A DNA stretch of 64,000 nt from Prorocentrum cordatum (GCA_963575745.1 CAUYUJ010020538.1:614133-678132), one strand, 5' to 3'; positions 1 through 10,115 are shown, numbered from the stretch's first letter. Notes: a model not told the origin generated them from the sequence alone. A program made the numbers and translations.

Positions 1-1
1 T

Positions 2-595
2 ATTTCCCCCCGGGCTGGCCGCCGAACCCAGGTGAGCACCAAGACCATCGCAGGGGTTTACAACCCGCCTTACAGTGACGTGCTGCCGTCGGCCTTCGAC
101 AGGCCCATCGAGCAGCACTTGCGCGACTGCTGCACGGTGCAGGTGCCGAGGTGCATCTTTTCATCGTTTTCGTCGTCTCGCCGTCGTCCTCCCCCTCCTC
201 CCCCTCCTCCCCCTCCTCCTCCTCCTCCTTTTCCTCCTCCTCCTCCTCCTCCTCCTCCTCCTCCTCCTCTTCTTCCTTCTCGAAGAGTACATAAGGGTAT
301 AGCGGCGTCGACGGCGGCAGGCTCCCGTCGGTGTTTTTTATCGTTCCCGTCGTCGTTCTCGTCGAGAACCGATGGCCGACGATCGAGGTCGTGTGTCGTG
401 CGTAGTCTTTCTTGGGTCCCGGGTGCGCCTTCGCCGCCACGGCTTGGTCTGTCTCGAAGTCATGGTCAGTAAGATCGCGCCCCAGGACAGGCCCAGGGGG
501 AGATGTTTGAAGAGGAGTTCGGGGATGAGAGGATGGGCTTTGAGCCCTCGCCCTCGTCCTCCTCATCGTCCTCCGTCTTTGGGGCTCTTGAGTAG
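2..595 (+). CDS. 3' end of a spliced gene, two candidate exons (about 2-142 and 491-595), unknown function
   Basis: The frame is open from base 2. The stretch 32-142 (VSTKTIAGVYNPPYSDVLPS... to ...RDCCTVQ) has almost only G or C at third codon positions and ends at CAG|GTGCCG, a good splice donor. The second exon follows a GGACAG acceptor at 491 in the same phase and reads AQGEMFEEEFGDERMGFEPS, a run of serines and VFGALE, then TAG at 593-595. The intervening 348 bases hold a CCT microsatellite, as expected for an intron. No domain is recognised; the acidic, serine-rich tail looks disordered. The gene would begin outside the window. CCCAG|GTGAGC at 31/32 is itself a possible donor, so the true exon could end there instead. 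Confidence 0.42.
181..275. repeat. (CCT)n microsatellite inside the putative intron
   Basis: Pyrimidine-only run of CCC CCT and CCT units. Read in frame it gives poly-Pro, poly-Leu or poly-Ser. It lies between two candidate exons and is not itself coding. Confidence 0.9.
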
Positions 596-734
596 GTTTG
601 ACGCCAGGATGCTCGGACAGACTAGAGTGTCTGGCCCGCATCGCACATACAACCCCGTAATTATGTGATGTGCAACCCTTTTCTGGTCTAGCCACGGTTC
701 TTGCTGCGGGGGAACGAGATGGAGGACCAGGACG

Positions 735-1135
735 ATAATCATGATGATTATGTTGTTGATGTTGATGCTGATGCTGATGATGAGGAGGAGGAGGATTCGG
801 ATGATGATGTTGAGGATGCTGATGATGCTGATGCTGATAAGAACGATGGTGTTGATGCTGTTTATGGTGATGGTGATGATGATGCTGATGGTGATGTTGA
901 TGACTATGCTGATGATGATGATTCCGCTGACGATGATGGTGGTTATGATTGTGTCGATGGTGGTGGTGATGACGATGATTTGTGCTGATGATTACGCTGC
1001 TGATGATGATGATGTTGATGATGCTGGTGATGACGGCGATGTTGATGATGATGATGTCGACAATGATGAGGAGGGTGTTGATGATGTTGGTGATGATCAT
1101 GATGCTGATGCTGCTGATGATGATGATGATGAGGC

Positions 1136-1188
<53 letters not shown>

Positions 1189-1550
1189 GTGGTGATGACG
1201 ATTCTGACGATGACGGTGGCGACGGCGATGACGGCAACGACGACAATGATGACGATGACGATGATGATGAGGAGGAGGAGGAAGGTTGTAAGGATGATGA
1301 CGAGGATGTTGATAATGATGATGATGATGATGATGATGTTGATGATGATAATGATTGTGATGCTGATGATGATAACGACGATGATCATGATGACTACGAT
1401 AGTGATGATGAATATGCTGATTATGATGATGAGGATGATGATGCTGATGATGCTGTTGATGATGGTGATCCTGATGATGATGCTGATTAGGATGATGACG
1501 AGAATGCTGATGCTACTGATGGTACTGATGAGAAAGAGGAGGAGGAGGAA
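735..1550. repeat. Long imperfect (GAT)n repeat
   Basis: About 800 bases of GAT/GAC with GCT, GTT and GAG variants. Longest pure stretch is near 1,135-1,187. The two long open frames here (poly-Asp and poly-Met) are the repeat read in different phases. The frequent GAC/GCT/GTT interruptions suggest an old array. Confidence 0.9.
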
Positions 1551-1715
1551 CATGTAGACGATGAGAAATTGGGAGAGGGACGGGGATGATGAAGAGGACG
1601 AGGAGGAGGAGGGGGAGGAGCATGAGGAGGAGGAGGAGGTGTAGAAAAAGCAGAGGAGCAGGAAAATGAGGCGGAGGAGGAGGAGGATAATCAATCGAAG
1701 GAGGGGGATGAGGGG
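1540..1715. repeat. GAG-rich purine tract
   Basis: Mixed GAG/GGA/AGG purine run directly following the GAT array. No conserved coding frame. Confidence 0.7.
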
Positions 1716-1889
1716 CGGAGGATGTCCTGCTCCGTGTCGGCAAACGCCGGTCCCTCAGTCTGTGTGTTGGTTGCGCCGACCCCCTCGGCAAAATCTTCTC
1801 CTCTCCATCATCCTCCCTCCCTCCCTCATTCGGCGAAACCTTTCCTCATCCTCCCCCTCCCCCCTTCCACAGTTACAACTTTCGAATGC

Positions 1890-2180
1890 TATTCTCCCCT
1901 CTTCTCTGACTACGTGCGAGAAGTATCCCGCCCTTGGTGCGTTCTGTTTTCACACAGGATTTCAAAAGTTGCCATTTCTCACGGTGCGTTGAGCACCCCG
2001 TTTGGTGTCGGAGTTTCAAAATGGTGTTCCCCTTGCAGTGTTGGCCTCATTTTTAGATGGTGCTTCGCTCCCGTCGTTCAAAATGGCGCACTCGCCCCAG
2101 CGCGGGGCACTTCTCTGGATCCGAGTCCTTTCTCATCGTTGTCGCCATCCTCCGTTCCCCTCCTCTGCAATCCCCTTGTC
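1890..2180 (+). repeat. Dispersed repeat family B, copy 1
   Basis: This ~290-bp stretch is similar to the reverse complement of about 7,140-7,420. In translation the shared segments are ASFLDGASLPSFKMAHSPQR here and ASFLDRRWAPDVQNGARSPA in the other copy, and both run on to HRC RHPPFPSSAIP-like text. The similarity extends upstream through the GTGCGAGAAGTATCCCGCCC region. Whether it is a relict coding sequence or a non-coding interspersed repeat cannot be decided; both copies end at a CT-rich tract. Confidence 0.55.
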
Positions 2181-3060
2181 CTCTTGCTCCTCCCCTTTCC
2201 TTCCACTCCCACATTCTGCTCCTTCCACTCCCACATTGCTGCTGTTCGTCCTCGTCCTCCTCCTTTTATCATCCTTCCAGCTTCCTCCTGCTCATCCTCC
2301 TGCTCATCCGCCCCTCCTCGTCGGTCTTCTGCTCCTCCTCTTCCTCGTCCTCCTCCTTCTCCTCTGCCGCTTCCTCCTCCCCCTCCCGTGAACGCAGCCC
2401 CCATATTCCGATGACACAAATTACGATGGAGACATTCTGGGAGTTTCAGGTCCGCTATGACATGCGTCTGCGGATAGAGAAAAAACAGCGCACTGGTAAG
2501 GGGAGGGGTCGGACGTCAGGTATGGCGCGAGCGCACCTAGATTGACATCCACGCCCTCTCCCTTCCTCATCATCATCTCCCTCCCCCTTTCACTCGTCAC
2601 CCTCCTCCCCCCCTCACCCTCCTCCCCCCCTCACCCTCCTCCCCCCCTCACCCTCCTCCCCCGCGTCTGCTCCTCTGCTTCCTGCTCCTCTCCCTCCGCC
2701 TGCCCCTCCTCTTACTCACCCCGCCTGCCCCTCCTCTTCCTCACCCCTCTTGCCCCCCTTCCCATCCTTCTTCCTTCCTCCTCCTCCTCCTCCTCCTCCT
2801 CCTCCTCCTCCTCCTCTGTGCTCTCCCCCTTTTCCGATCCTCGCTCCTCCCTTTCATCCCACCTTCCTGCTCTCGCCCTCTCCTCAGCCTCCCCCTCTTG
2901 TTGCATCCCCCCCTCCCGCTTGATCCCTGCGTCTCTCCCCCTTTCCATCTCCCCTGTCGTGCGTCTGCCCCCCTCGTCCCTCCACCCATCCCCTTCCTCC
3001 CAACCCTACCTCCCCCTCGCCGCTCCCTTCGCTCCCCCCCCGTGCATCTCTCCCGCCCGC
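2180..3060. repeat. CT-rich region with short tandem units
   Basis: Polypyrimidine tracts throughout. Near 2,600-2,662 an 18-bp unit of the form CCCTCACCCTCCTCCCCC is repeated about three times, and 2,776-2,818 is pure CCT. Open frames are low-complexity Pro/Leu/Ser. No gene seen. Confidence 0.8.
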
Positions 3061-3695
3061 CTCATCCTAGCTGGGGCTATTACCCATGCCAGCGGGGCCC
3101 TGCGAGGGAGCGCGCCAGAGCCTTCGCGGCAGATCCGATCTCTGTGGGTGTTCTGACGGGGAGCCGTTCTCTTCCAGCGGCGGGGCGCCCGAAGCCCGCC
3201 AATGTTTGACCAGTGCGAACTTGGCGTTCCATCCTTCGCAGGTCTAGCGGCTCAACTCCTTGTTCTCTACCAACTTGCTAAGCTTATAGCGTGCCAGATT
3301 ACGACAGCCTTGCAGTCATGAGATCCGATGTTCAATTGGATCGGATAGTGGAATATTTGACGATGCGCTGGCAAGTGTTAGTGAGGTGGAATTCCGGCCC
3401 TGAAGACACCAGCTCGCAAGTTTCTGACAAGTTGTTTTGTTATACGTTGCCGTTCACATGCTCGTCGTCTGATGTTGCGAGGGGCGAGGAGTTTGGTTTG
3501 ACCTGTATTGCGCTCGCGTGAACACTCCACAGCCATGCTGTGGCACGTGAGGTGGTCGAAGCTTACTTGGTCCGTGGGGGCGGGGTGGACTCGAGACTCC
3601 ACTGGCATGGCCGCAGCTCGCGAGCTTCTGACGACGATCACGTGGGCGTGTTCCAATCGAGAGATCCCGGGGGTCTCGGCTCCATTCGGGCTGGA
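3061..3695. other. No gene recognised
   Basis: Ordinary-complexity sequence with overlapping open frames on both strands, none with biased codon use, a domain or splice signals that hold together. Confidence 0.5.
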
Positions 3696-3871
3696 CGAAA
3701 GGGGAGATAAGGAAAGGGGGGGGACGAAATCTGCTGCGTGCAGCTGGTTTCGGCCCCACCGAGGGGCCCATCCCTCGATACATTGGCCGCCTCCGGCGCC
3801 GGGGGGCGCCAGGAAAATCAGCGATACGTGAGCTGATTCTCAAACCCCCCCTTTGCTGTCCCCCCCTTTCG
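3696..3871 (+). mobile_element. Small TIR element, family A, copy 1
   Basis: Begins CGAAAGGGGAGATAAGGAAA and ends with the inverse (TTTGCTGTCCCCCCCTTTCG), giving ~25-bp terminal inverted repeats. The core AGCTGGTTTCGGCCCC, then CCCTCGATACAT and AAAATCAGC...GTGAGCTGATTCTC, recurs at 9,602, 10,495 and 47,774. Length 176 bp and no coding capacity, so it resembles a MITE. An internal AATCAGC/GCTGATT pair adds a small hairpin. Confidence 0.7.
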
Positions 3872-4056
3872 CCCAGCCCGATCCATGCGCCGAGAGTGCG
3901 CCGACGCCGGGGGCCAGGGCACGAGGGGCGGGCGCCGGCAGCTCCCCGCGGCAGGGCGCGGCGCGAGGGACGGGGCCCCGTGGCCCCTGCTGTGGCATCG
4001 CTCCGGACCTGTGCATTGGTGTGTTGTTGGGCGAGGGCCGCCGAGGAGCATCCTGT

Positions 4057-4200
4057 GAAGGGCCCGTTTTCCACCACCACCACAAGTTGAAGGGGGGAGG
4101 AGGTCCGCCTCCTCCTCCTCCTTTCGTCCTTCTCCTCCTCCTCGTCCTCCACCTCCTTACCCCTCCAACTCATGGTGGTGGTGGTGGAAAACGGGCCCAT
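4057..4200 (+). mobile_element. Palindromic insertion, family P, copy 1
   Basis: Left arm GGGCCCGTTTTCCACCACCA at 4,061 and right arm TGGTGGTGGAAAACGGGCCC ending 4,199 are inverted repeats of ~35 bp, continuing as AAGTTGAAGGGG versus CCCCTCCAACTCAT. The centre is a GGA/CCT purine-pyrimidine tract that can itself fold back. A second copy is at 54,796-54,979. Flanks match a related, unoccupied locus at about 47,980-48,070. Confidence 0.72.
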
Positions 4201-5150
4201 CATCCTGGATCGTCGAGCAACAAAGCCACGCACCAGACCAAACACTGCACGGGGAGCGGGCGTCCGAGCGATGGCAAGGTGCGGGCGGGCGCGCGCGCGT
4301 GAGGTCTCTCAGGAGGCCGAAGCACAAGGTGCTGGGTGCCTCTCCCAGGACGCCCCCCGGCGTCTTGTCCGGGCGGGGCAGCCGTACACACCACCTCCGT
4401 GCCCGGTCGGGGCCGTCCTGGGCCCATCCTGGCCGTCCTGGCCGGATGGGGTGCAAAGGCCCATCCTGGCCTGGGCCAGGGCGGCGTGTGCCCCAGGGCC
4501 CAGGGTGGCCTTCGCCAGGCACGGTGGTGTTGTACAGGGTGGCCTTAGTCAGGCCGTAGTTTGAGCCTGTCCAGCGGGAAGCGAAGGGAGTCATGATGAC
4601 GCCGAGGGGACAGTTTGCACATCGAGAAGGAGGGGGAGGAGCGTAGAGGGCAACAAGAGAGAATGAGATAACAGGTGGAATGGAGAGTGCAGCGGGTGCC
4701 CACGCAAATTGTAAGATGCATTTGTTACAGGAGTGTCCATTGCGCGCCCCCAGAGCGTATGTACACACCGCGATCCTTGTGAAGCAGTCACGAACATACC
4801 CGGTCACATGTGAACACATAGACATGCATGTGCATGTCGGCACCCCTGAATTGTTTCATACGTCAACGTACACCCGTAAATCGTCATGCGCACATTCACA
4901 CGCGAGACGCATGTTATTGTGTTTCTGCACGCGCACACGCGTACTAGGTTTGATGCATATACGTGCGCATCTAGTTACAGTTACGTAGGTTCCAGCACAC
5001 ATAAGCACGTATGTATAGACGCATTCACACATGTTCGTAAAAGCTCGCTGGTTAGAGTGAGTTTTGTGAGTCGACAAGCATAGTCATGCACCAGTCTTCA
5101 CGGCCGTGTGTACTCGTGAACATCGATCTGCCCGCACACACGCGCGCAAT
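4201..5150. other. No gene recognised
   Basis: 4,200-4,560 is GC-rich with repeated GGCC-type words (CCTGGCC, GGGCCCAG). 4,740-5,080 is rich in CACA, TACA and CGCACA words typical of decayed (CA)n/(TACA)n. Open frames lack any coding signature. Confidence 0.5.
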
Positions 5151-5157
5151 CCGTTGG

Positions 5158-5206
5158 CAGAGCCATTTTGGTGGACAGCAGTCTTCCGTAGCCATTTTGG
5201 CTCGAA
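5158..5206 (+). other. Tandem relict spliced-leader sequences upstream of the 5.26-kb gene
   Basis: Bases 5,185-5,206 match the 22-nt dinoflagellate spliced leader except near the 3' end (CTCGAA instead of CTCAAG). About 24 bases upstream, 5,159-5,171 holds a second shorter match, AGAGCCATTTTGG. Spliced leader in DNA marks genes reinserted after trans-splicing and reverse transcription, and stacked relicts mark repeated rounds of it. The ATG at 5,264 lies 58 nt downstream. Confidence 0.75.
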
Positions 5207-5263
5207 TCTTTTTGTTAACGGAGGCGGATGGTGTAGTGCCTGGCCGCGCCCGCGACCTTGCGC

Positions 5264-6440
5264 CATGGCCAGCGCCTGGCGCAATGCGGGCGGCAGAGGC
5301 TCTTGGGGAGGCGCGAGGGCACACGGTTTCGCCGCCTCTGGCGCTGGCCGCGTTTTCCATGCGGCGGACCAGGGCCACGCCGCCAATGTTGCCAGCGCCC
5401 GCCGCGGCCATTTCGCCGCCGCCGCCGCTGGCGCGCCAGCCGGCCCGCATGGTTACACGGCCGTGCCAACCACGGAGGACGATTGTTGCAGTCCGCCCTG
5501 CGGCTTTATCCCGGAGCCTTGCCAGGACGCTTGCTGCGAGGGATCCGGATGCGAGGGGGGTGCCAACGTCATGTCCTACGTGGGACCAGGCGGGGACTAC
5601 GTGCTGCAACAAACGTTCAGGTTCATCGGCCGTGGCGCCGGGCAGTGGGGCCTCGTGACGATGCCCCAGCGGGGCCCGAGCTGCGTGGTGTGCACGGGGC
5701 TCTGCGCCTTGCCCCTGCTGCTGCTCCTATTGGCATGGTGGCTGCTCGTCCCGGCGGTGGACACCTCAACGACGACTGTTGCCCCCATCCAAGCCCCCTT
5801 CTTGCCGACGCCGGAGCTGGTCAGCTCCAAGCTGTCGTACGATTGCTCCATGGCCGCCCAGCGAACTTGGACGACTGGCAAGAGGGCGTGGTGCTGCGAG
5901 AAGGTCGGGAAGGGGTGCCCGACGACCCCGCCGCCGCAGCAGCAGCAGCCGCCGCCGCCCCCGCCCCTGCCACCCCCTCCCCCGCCGCCCCTGGCCCCGC
6001 CGGCGCCCACCACGACGCCGTGCCCCATCTCGGCGGCTCACAGATGGGGCCGTGCGGGAGGGGGCCCTGAGGACAGGAGGGGATCCCCGGCTGAGTCTGC
6101 ACCGTGTGAGGCCCCTCGTCCTCGGGGCCCCCTCTCTCGGGGCCCCCATCTTTGCGCCGCCGGCCATCGACTGCAACGCGGGGTACAACGACCTGGACCC
6201 GCTGCAGTGGGTGCGCGGCTGGAGCGGGGCCAAGAAGCTCTGGTGCTGCAGGCACGCGGGCAGGGGCTGCCCCGTGGAGCTGCCGCCGCCCTCGGGCCAG
6301 CCCCCCTCGGGCCTCCCCCCCGAGCCGGACACGTCCACCTACGATTGCGGCGCCGGCTACCACGAGTGCATGCATTGCATCCGCGCGGCCTGGTCGCCTG
6401 CGAAGATCGCCTATTGCTGCCGCGTGGAGCACAAGGCGGG
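5264..6440 (+). CDS. Membrane-anchored protein with Cys-rich repeats, probably retro-copied, frame broken
   Basis: Start chosen at 5,264 (GCGCCATGG) just downstream of relict spliced leaders. Order of parts: Ala/Gly-rich N-terminus (MASAWRNAGGRGSWGG), a Cys cluster (DDCCSPPCGF...CQDACCEGSGCEG), one strongly hydrophobic segment (ALPLLLLLLAWWLLVPAV, coded ~5,707-5,760), then a repeat ending RAWCCEKVGKGCP, a long Pro-rich linker, and two more copies coded at ~6,166-6,280 (DCNAGY...KKLWCCRHAGRGCP) and ~6,340-6,440 (YDCGAGYHEC...AYCCR). The pattern is (D)C-x-A-G...W(S)..K..WCC....GCP, joined by proline linkers. Repeats 2-3 are in another frame from repeat 1, so a frameshift or short intron lies between ~6,030 and 6,160. 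No stop follows in a convincing position, so the 3' end is missing or spliced. Function unknown; the segment order suggests a single-pass or signal-anchored surface or secretory protein. Confidence 0.55.
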
Positions 6441-6800
6441 GCACTTGCTTCGGTCCGATCGGCTGCGCATTCGCTGCCGATGCGGTCGGATCCCGATCCT
6501 GCGGCGGTCCGATCGGCCTGGTGCTTGTACGGAGATGTCTGCGCGGCCGGTCCGATTCAGGTTCGATCTTTTGCCAACGCAGCCCGAATCGACGCACGTT
6601 CCGATCCGCTCCGACTTCCAGTTCCACGGGGTCGAGGGATGGAGGAGAGGGGAGAGAGGCAGGCTAGGTGCGCTCACGCCACCTCTCAGGGGGGGAAAAC
6701 ACACAGACACAATTAATCGTCGATCCCCCAGAAAATATATGAAAATATGGGAAGTGGGGGGGACGACAGAAACCCCGAAAATATGGGAAAGTATGGGGGA
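6440..6800. other. TCCGATC-rich stretch and AT-rich patch
   Basis: 6,450-6,610 repeats words such as CGGTCCGATCGG, CGGTCGGATCC and TCCGATC in both orientations. 6,715-6,800 is unusually AT-rich with GAAAATATGGGAA words and is bracketed by GATCCCCC and GGGGGATC. No coding signal beyond the end of the Cys-repeat gene. Confidence 0.4.
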
Positions 6801-7139
6801 TCCTGTTATTTGTGTCTATTTATTTGTGTTTCCCAGGGCCTCTTCAATATCTGGCATCCCACCCTTCCCCTCCGTCCTTCCCCGTTGCGCTGTTGTCGTC
6901 TCTTTCCGCCCACTCCTATCACGGCAATCCTGGAGCTGAAGGAGGACCTCGTCGTGGCATGTGCAGTTGGGAACAAGGGTAGCTGTGTACATTGGAGGAG
7001 GAGGTGGCGGATGAGCAGGTGGATGAGCAGGAGGAGAAGTAGGAGGATGAGGAAGGAGGTGGACGGGGACGAACTGCAGCAGCAACAGCAGCAGCAGCAG
7101 ACGCTGGAGTGGAAGGATCGGCAGCAAGGGATGGCAGAG

Positions 7140-7420
7140 GAGGGGAAATGAGGGGGGCGACAGCGATGAAAACTAATCGGATCCAGGAAAGTTACCCGCG
7201 CAGGGGAACGAGCGCCATTCTGAACATCGGGAGCCCAGCGCCGATCCAAAAATGAGGCCCACGCTGCAACGCGAGAAACATGTTGAATTCTGGGCAACCG
7301 AAAAAATACGAACGGATTGTAAACGACCATGAGGGACACCGAAGTTCGATATTCGGTGTGTGAAGACACTTCGCGGAGAGGGCCGGATACCTTCCAGACA
7401 GAGTCGGGGGAGAGAAGAGA
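7140..7420 (-). repeat. Dispersed repeat family B, copy 2 (inverted)
   Basis: On the minus strand it matches the family-B copy at 1,890-2,180, including GGATCC...TTTTCATCGCTGTCGCC and the ASFLD-type translated segment. The minus-strand open frame through 7,636 extends the similarity (PLREVSSHTEYRT against the SRPWCVLFSHRIS region). Confidence 0.55.
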
Positions 7421-7639
7421 GTCGTATTCACAGTGTGTAATTTTCATGGGGAGGGAGGGGACGGAGAGGGATTGTTTGGATTGCAAAGTTGTTTCAGCCG
7501 ATGGCCTGTCAGCGAAGTGCGACGCTGCAGCTAGCATAATAATTCGTTTCGAAGGAAGCCGAAGAAGTCCTACACGGGCACGACTAAGTAAGCACAGTAT
7601 AGAACGATGGGACCCCCACGGCAGAGCGGATGACACGCG

Positions 7640-8165
7640 TCGAACCGAAGCGAGGTGTCCAGATCCTCCTAATCCTCACATTCATCCCAACTCTCTATAA
7701 TAGGCAACTGGACGGACAAACAAAAACGCTAATGCGGCAACATATGGTTTGCTGTGCCCGTCCAGGGCATTCGGGAGGAGGGGCGGAGGGAGGGAGTGTT
7801 AAAGCTGAAGAGAACGAGAGCTCTCCAGGCTCAACAGGCTGCAGGCGCAGGGATGTGCAGAGGACGACGCGGGCCTTTCGGAGAGCCGGGGAAGCAGGAG
7901 CGAAGGGGCGGAACGAGTTAGGGAGGCGAGCCAACAGATCACACAGTCAAGGTCTACAAAGTAGGCCAGAGCTCTACCACTGCAGTCCGGTACCCGCTAC
8001 GATTCTCTCAGCTATTCGGGCATCGAGGTCGTTTGTCGAAAGGGGGTGCGCGGGGGTGGCAGGGGAGTGGGCAGAGGCTCTGGCTGCATCCACCTCCTTA
8101 CGTGCCGATTAACAATACCAGCATGCACTACAGCATGGATGTGAGCGGCCGACATACCAGGAAAG
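7640..8165. other. No gene recognised
   Basis: Mixed-composition sequence; open frames on both strands are short and lack domains or coherent splice signals. Confidence 0.45.
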
Positions 8166-8579
8166 CTATTGGCGTGTGAAGTGGAACATGCCGGCATGTG
8201 TTGCACAGACCCACTTCCACTGCAGGTCTAGGACACGCACAGGAGGCCAGTTGGAGGGCACCGTTAGCACGTTCACGGCTGACTGCGACGTATGGCTCAA
8301 GATCAGGGGCGCCAGCGGACTCGACGTCTTCCACCCTTGCCAGGCTGTCGGGCTCGCCTTCCTGGGGCGTGGCAGCAGGCGCCGCGGCTGCGGCTCCCGC
8401 GGCAGACGCGGCCAGCTCCGGAGCGGCTTGACGATCGGCAGCCACAGACGCGGGCGAAGCCTCGGCCACAGCCTCGGCGCCGCACAGGGCGGCAGCTGGA
8501 AGTACGGCACGAACACGAGACACAGCAGGAACGCAAAAGACAGCACGAGGACGCCGCTCACCATGCACCGCGGCCGCAA
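8166..8579 (-). CDS. Candidate secreted-protein fragment (minus strand), frame disturbed
   Basis: On the minus strand, MVSGVLVLSFAFLLCLVFVP followed by YFQLPPCAA is a textbook signal peptide (short start, ~18 hydrophobic residues, small residues near the cut). After that a different minus-strand frame gives the more protein-like acidic, Ala-rich text (AVAEASPASVAADRQAAPEL), so a frameshift near 8,480 is likely. No domain recognised. The plus strand also has long frames, so coding is unproven. Confidence 0.25.
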   Translation of the reverse strand: MRPRCMVSGVLVLSFAFLLCLVFVPYFQLPPCAAPRLWPRLRPRLWLPIVKPLRSWPRLPREPQPRRLLPRPRKASPTAWQGWKTSSPLAPLILSHTSQSAVNVLTVPSNWPPVRVLDLQWKWVCATHAGMFHFTRQ

Positions 8580-9166
8580 GAGCCGCCACGTCGACCATCA
8601 AATCCGGCCTCTGCACGCGTGCAGCATAGCCGAGCCTCCGCGCAGCAGCAAGGAGGGGCGGCCTCGGCAGGCAGCGCCTCCTTGCTGGACGCGCGGCCGC
8701 ACCTGGACACGCGCGGCCGCACCTGGACACCAGCAGACAGCCATCGCAGCAGGGGCACGGCGGGCCTGCGACACGCCGAGAGAGCGGCGGGGCCAGCGCG
8801 TCTGGCAGTTGCCCCGACGAGGCTCGCAGAAAAACCTCGACCCGGGACGGCGACACGGCTACGGCAGAGGTGGAGGCGGAAGGCGGGAGGGAGAGGGACC
8901 CTTCGCCAGAGTGACCCTTGGTGCTGGCCCAAAGGGGATCGGGTGATTTTTCTTGCGGGATGAGCTTGACCTCGCGTCGGCACCCGCATCGCGTGATTGC
9001 GCTCGCATTTGAGCGCGCCAGGTTTGGGCCCACCCCTTGCAATCGACAGCAGCGCATACGCGTTGCACCCTACAGCTTGCATTGGTTACCCGAGGGGCCG
9101 GTCGACCAGTCGGCGCGTTTTCTGGCCCAGGACCAGTGCCGAATCCCAGCCCAAATCCCAGAGCGT

Positions 9167-9292
9167 CTGGTTTGAATATGTTTGGATATGTTTGGATATC
9201 TTTTGAAATCTGTGAATATGTTTGAAGAACAAATGGGGATCTTTATTGTTATATGGCCTCCAAATATATTCAAACATATTCCAGGCTCTCGG
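9167..9292. repeat. AT-rich fold-back element H
   Basis: Left arm GAATATGTTTGGATATGTTT and right arm CCAAATATATTCAAACATAT are near-perfect inverted repeats ~90 bp apart, closed by CTGG/CCAGG. It is a local AT-rich island in GC-rich surroundings. Confidence 0.65.
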
Positions 9293-9601
9293 ATGGGGCT
9301 GGTGTTGGCCATGACGCCGGGCCTGGTCAGACGTCATCGCGATGCAGCCCGGCTGTGCCAGACCTCGTCGTGGTGGCCCTCGGCAGCGTCTGTTCTCGCA
9401 GCGCCTTCGAAGGGCCCCTCGAGGCGCTCGAATTCAGTCGGCTGAAATTCGCTGTTGCCCGGTGGCGCGACACAAATTCTCGAGTGGCGCCCCGCCGATC
9501 TTTGACGCGGCGCGGCAACGCCGGCTTGCGCGATTGCGTTTGGCCCCCACGGGCGCCCCTGGAGCCGCGCACCAAAGGTCACTCTAGCCTTTACGTGTAG
9601 T

Positions 9602-9738
9602 CGACAGGGGGGGATTGGAAAAGGGGGCTTTTGAAATCTGCTGCATCCAGCTGGTTTCGGCCCCGCCGCTGGGTCCATTCTTCGATACAGCTACGCGAGC
9701 TGCTTCTCAAACCCCCCCTTTGCTCTCCCCCCGTTTCG
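9602..9738 (+). mobile_element. Small TIR element, family A, copy 2
   Basis: Shares GAAATCTGCTGCATCCAGCT, GGTTTCGGCCCCGCCGC, TTCGATACA and CGAGCTGCTTCTCAAACCC with copy 1, and ends CTTTGCTCTCCCCCCGTTTCG. Left TIR is less well kept (CGACAGGGGGGGATTGG). Shorter than copy 1 because the GGCGCC hairpin segment is absent. Confidence 0.65.
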
Positions 9739-9954
9739 CCCGGCCCGAGAGGGAGGGGCCCTGGGCGTGCGGCCGGCCGGTCCCCAGCCAAGGCGTGCGC
9801 GGGGACGATCCCCGAGTAGCCACCCCCCCCTGCGCGGGCGCCCCGCACGGGACGAGCCGGCCGCGCGCGCGCGCCTGGGGCCCGTGCGCAGCGGGGGCCC
9901 GCCTCGGCCAGGTTGGGTCGGGCGGGAGGGTCCATCGGTACAATCGAAGCGGGT

Positions 9955-10115
9955 GCGGAAAGATCGGCTGGACGTCACGTTTAGTGCGGGCAGAGAAGGT
10001 TTGGTGCACGTTTGGTGCCACGTTTCGCCGGAGTCACGTTTCGCCGGACTCACGTTTGGGAAGATCGGCTGGACGTCACGTTTCGCCGGAGTCACGTTTG
10101 GTGCGGGCAAAGAAG
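9955..10115 (+). repeat. Local direct repeats of an AAGATCGGCTGGACGTCACG unit
   Basis: AAGATCGGCTGGACGTCACG occurs at about 9,960 and 10,063. TCACGTTTCGCCGGA occurs three times between, along with GGTTTGGTGC... and GTGCGGGCA(A/G)AGAAGG at both ends. This is a short rearranged tandem array with no coding evidence. Confidence 0.65.

Noticed and set aside
741-1557. Two ~200-codon open frames of poly-Asp and poly-Met
   Set aside because: Both are the GAT repeat read in different phases.
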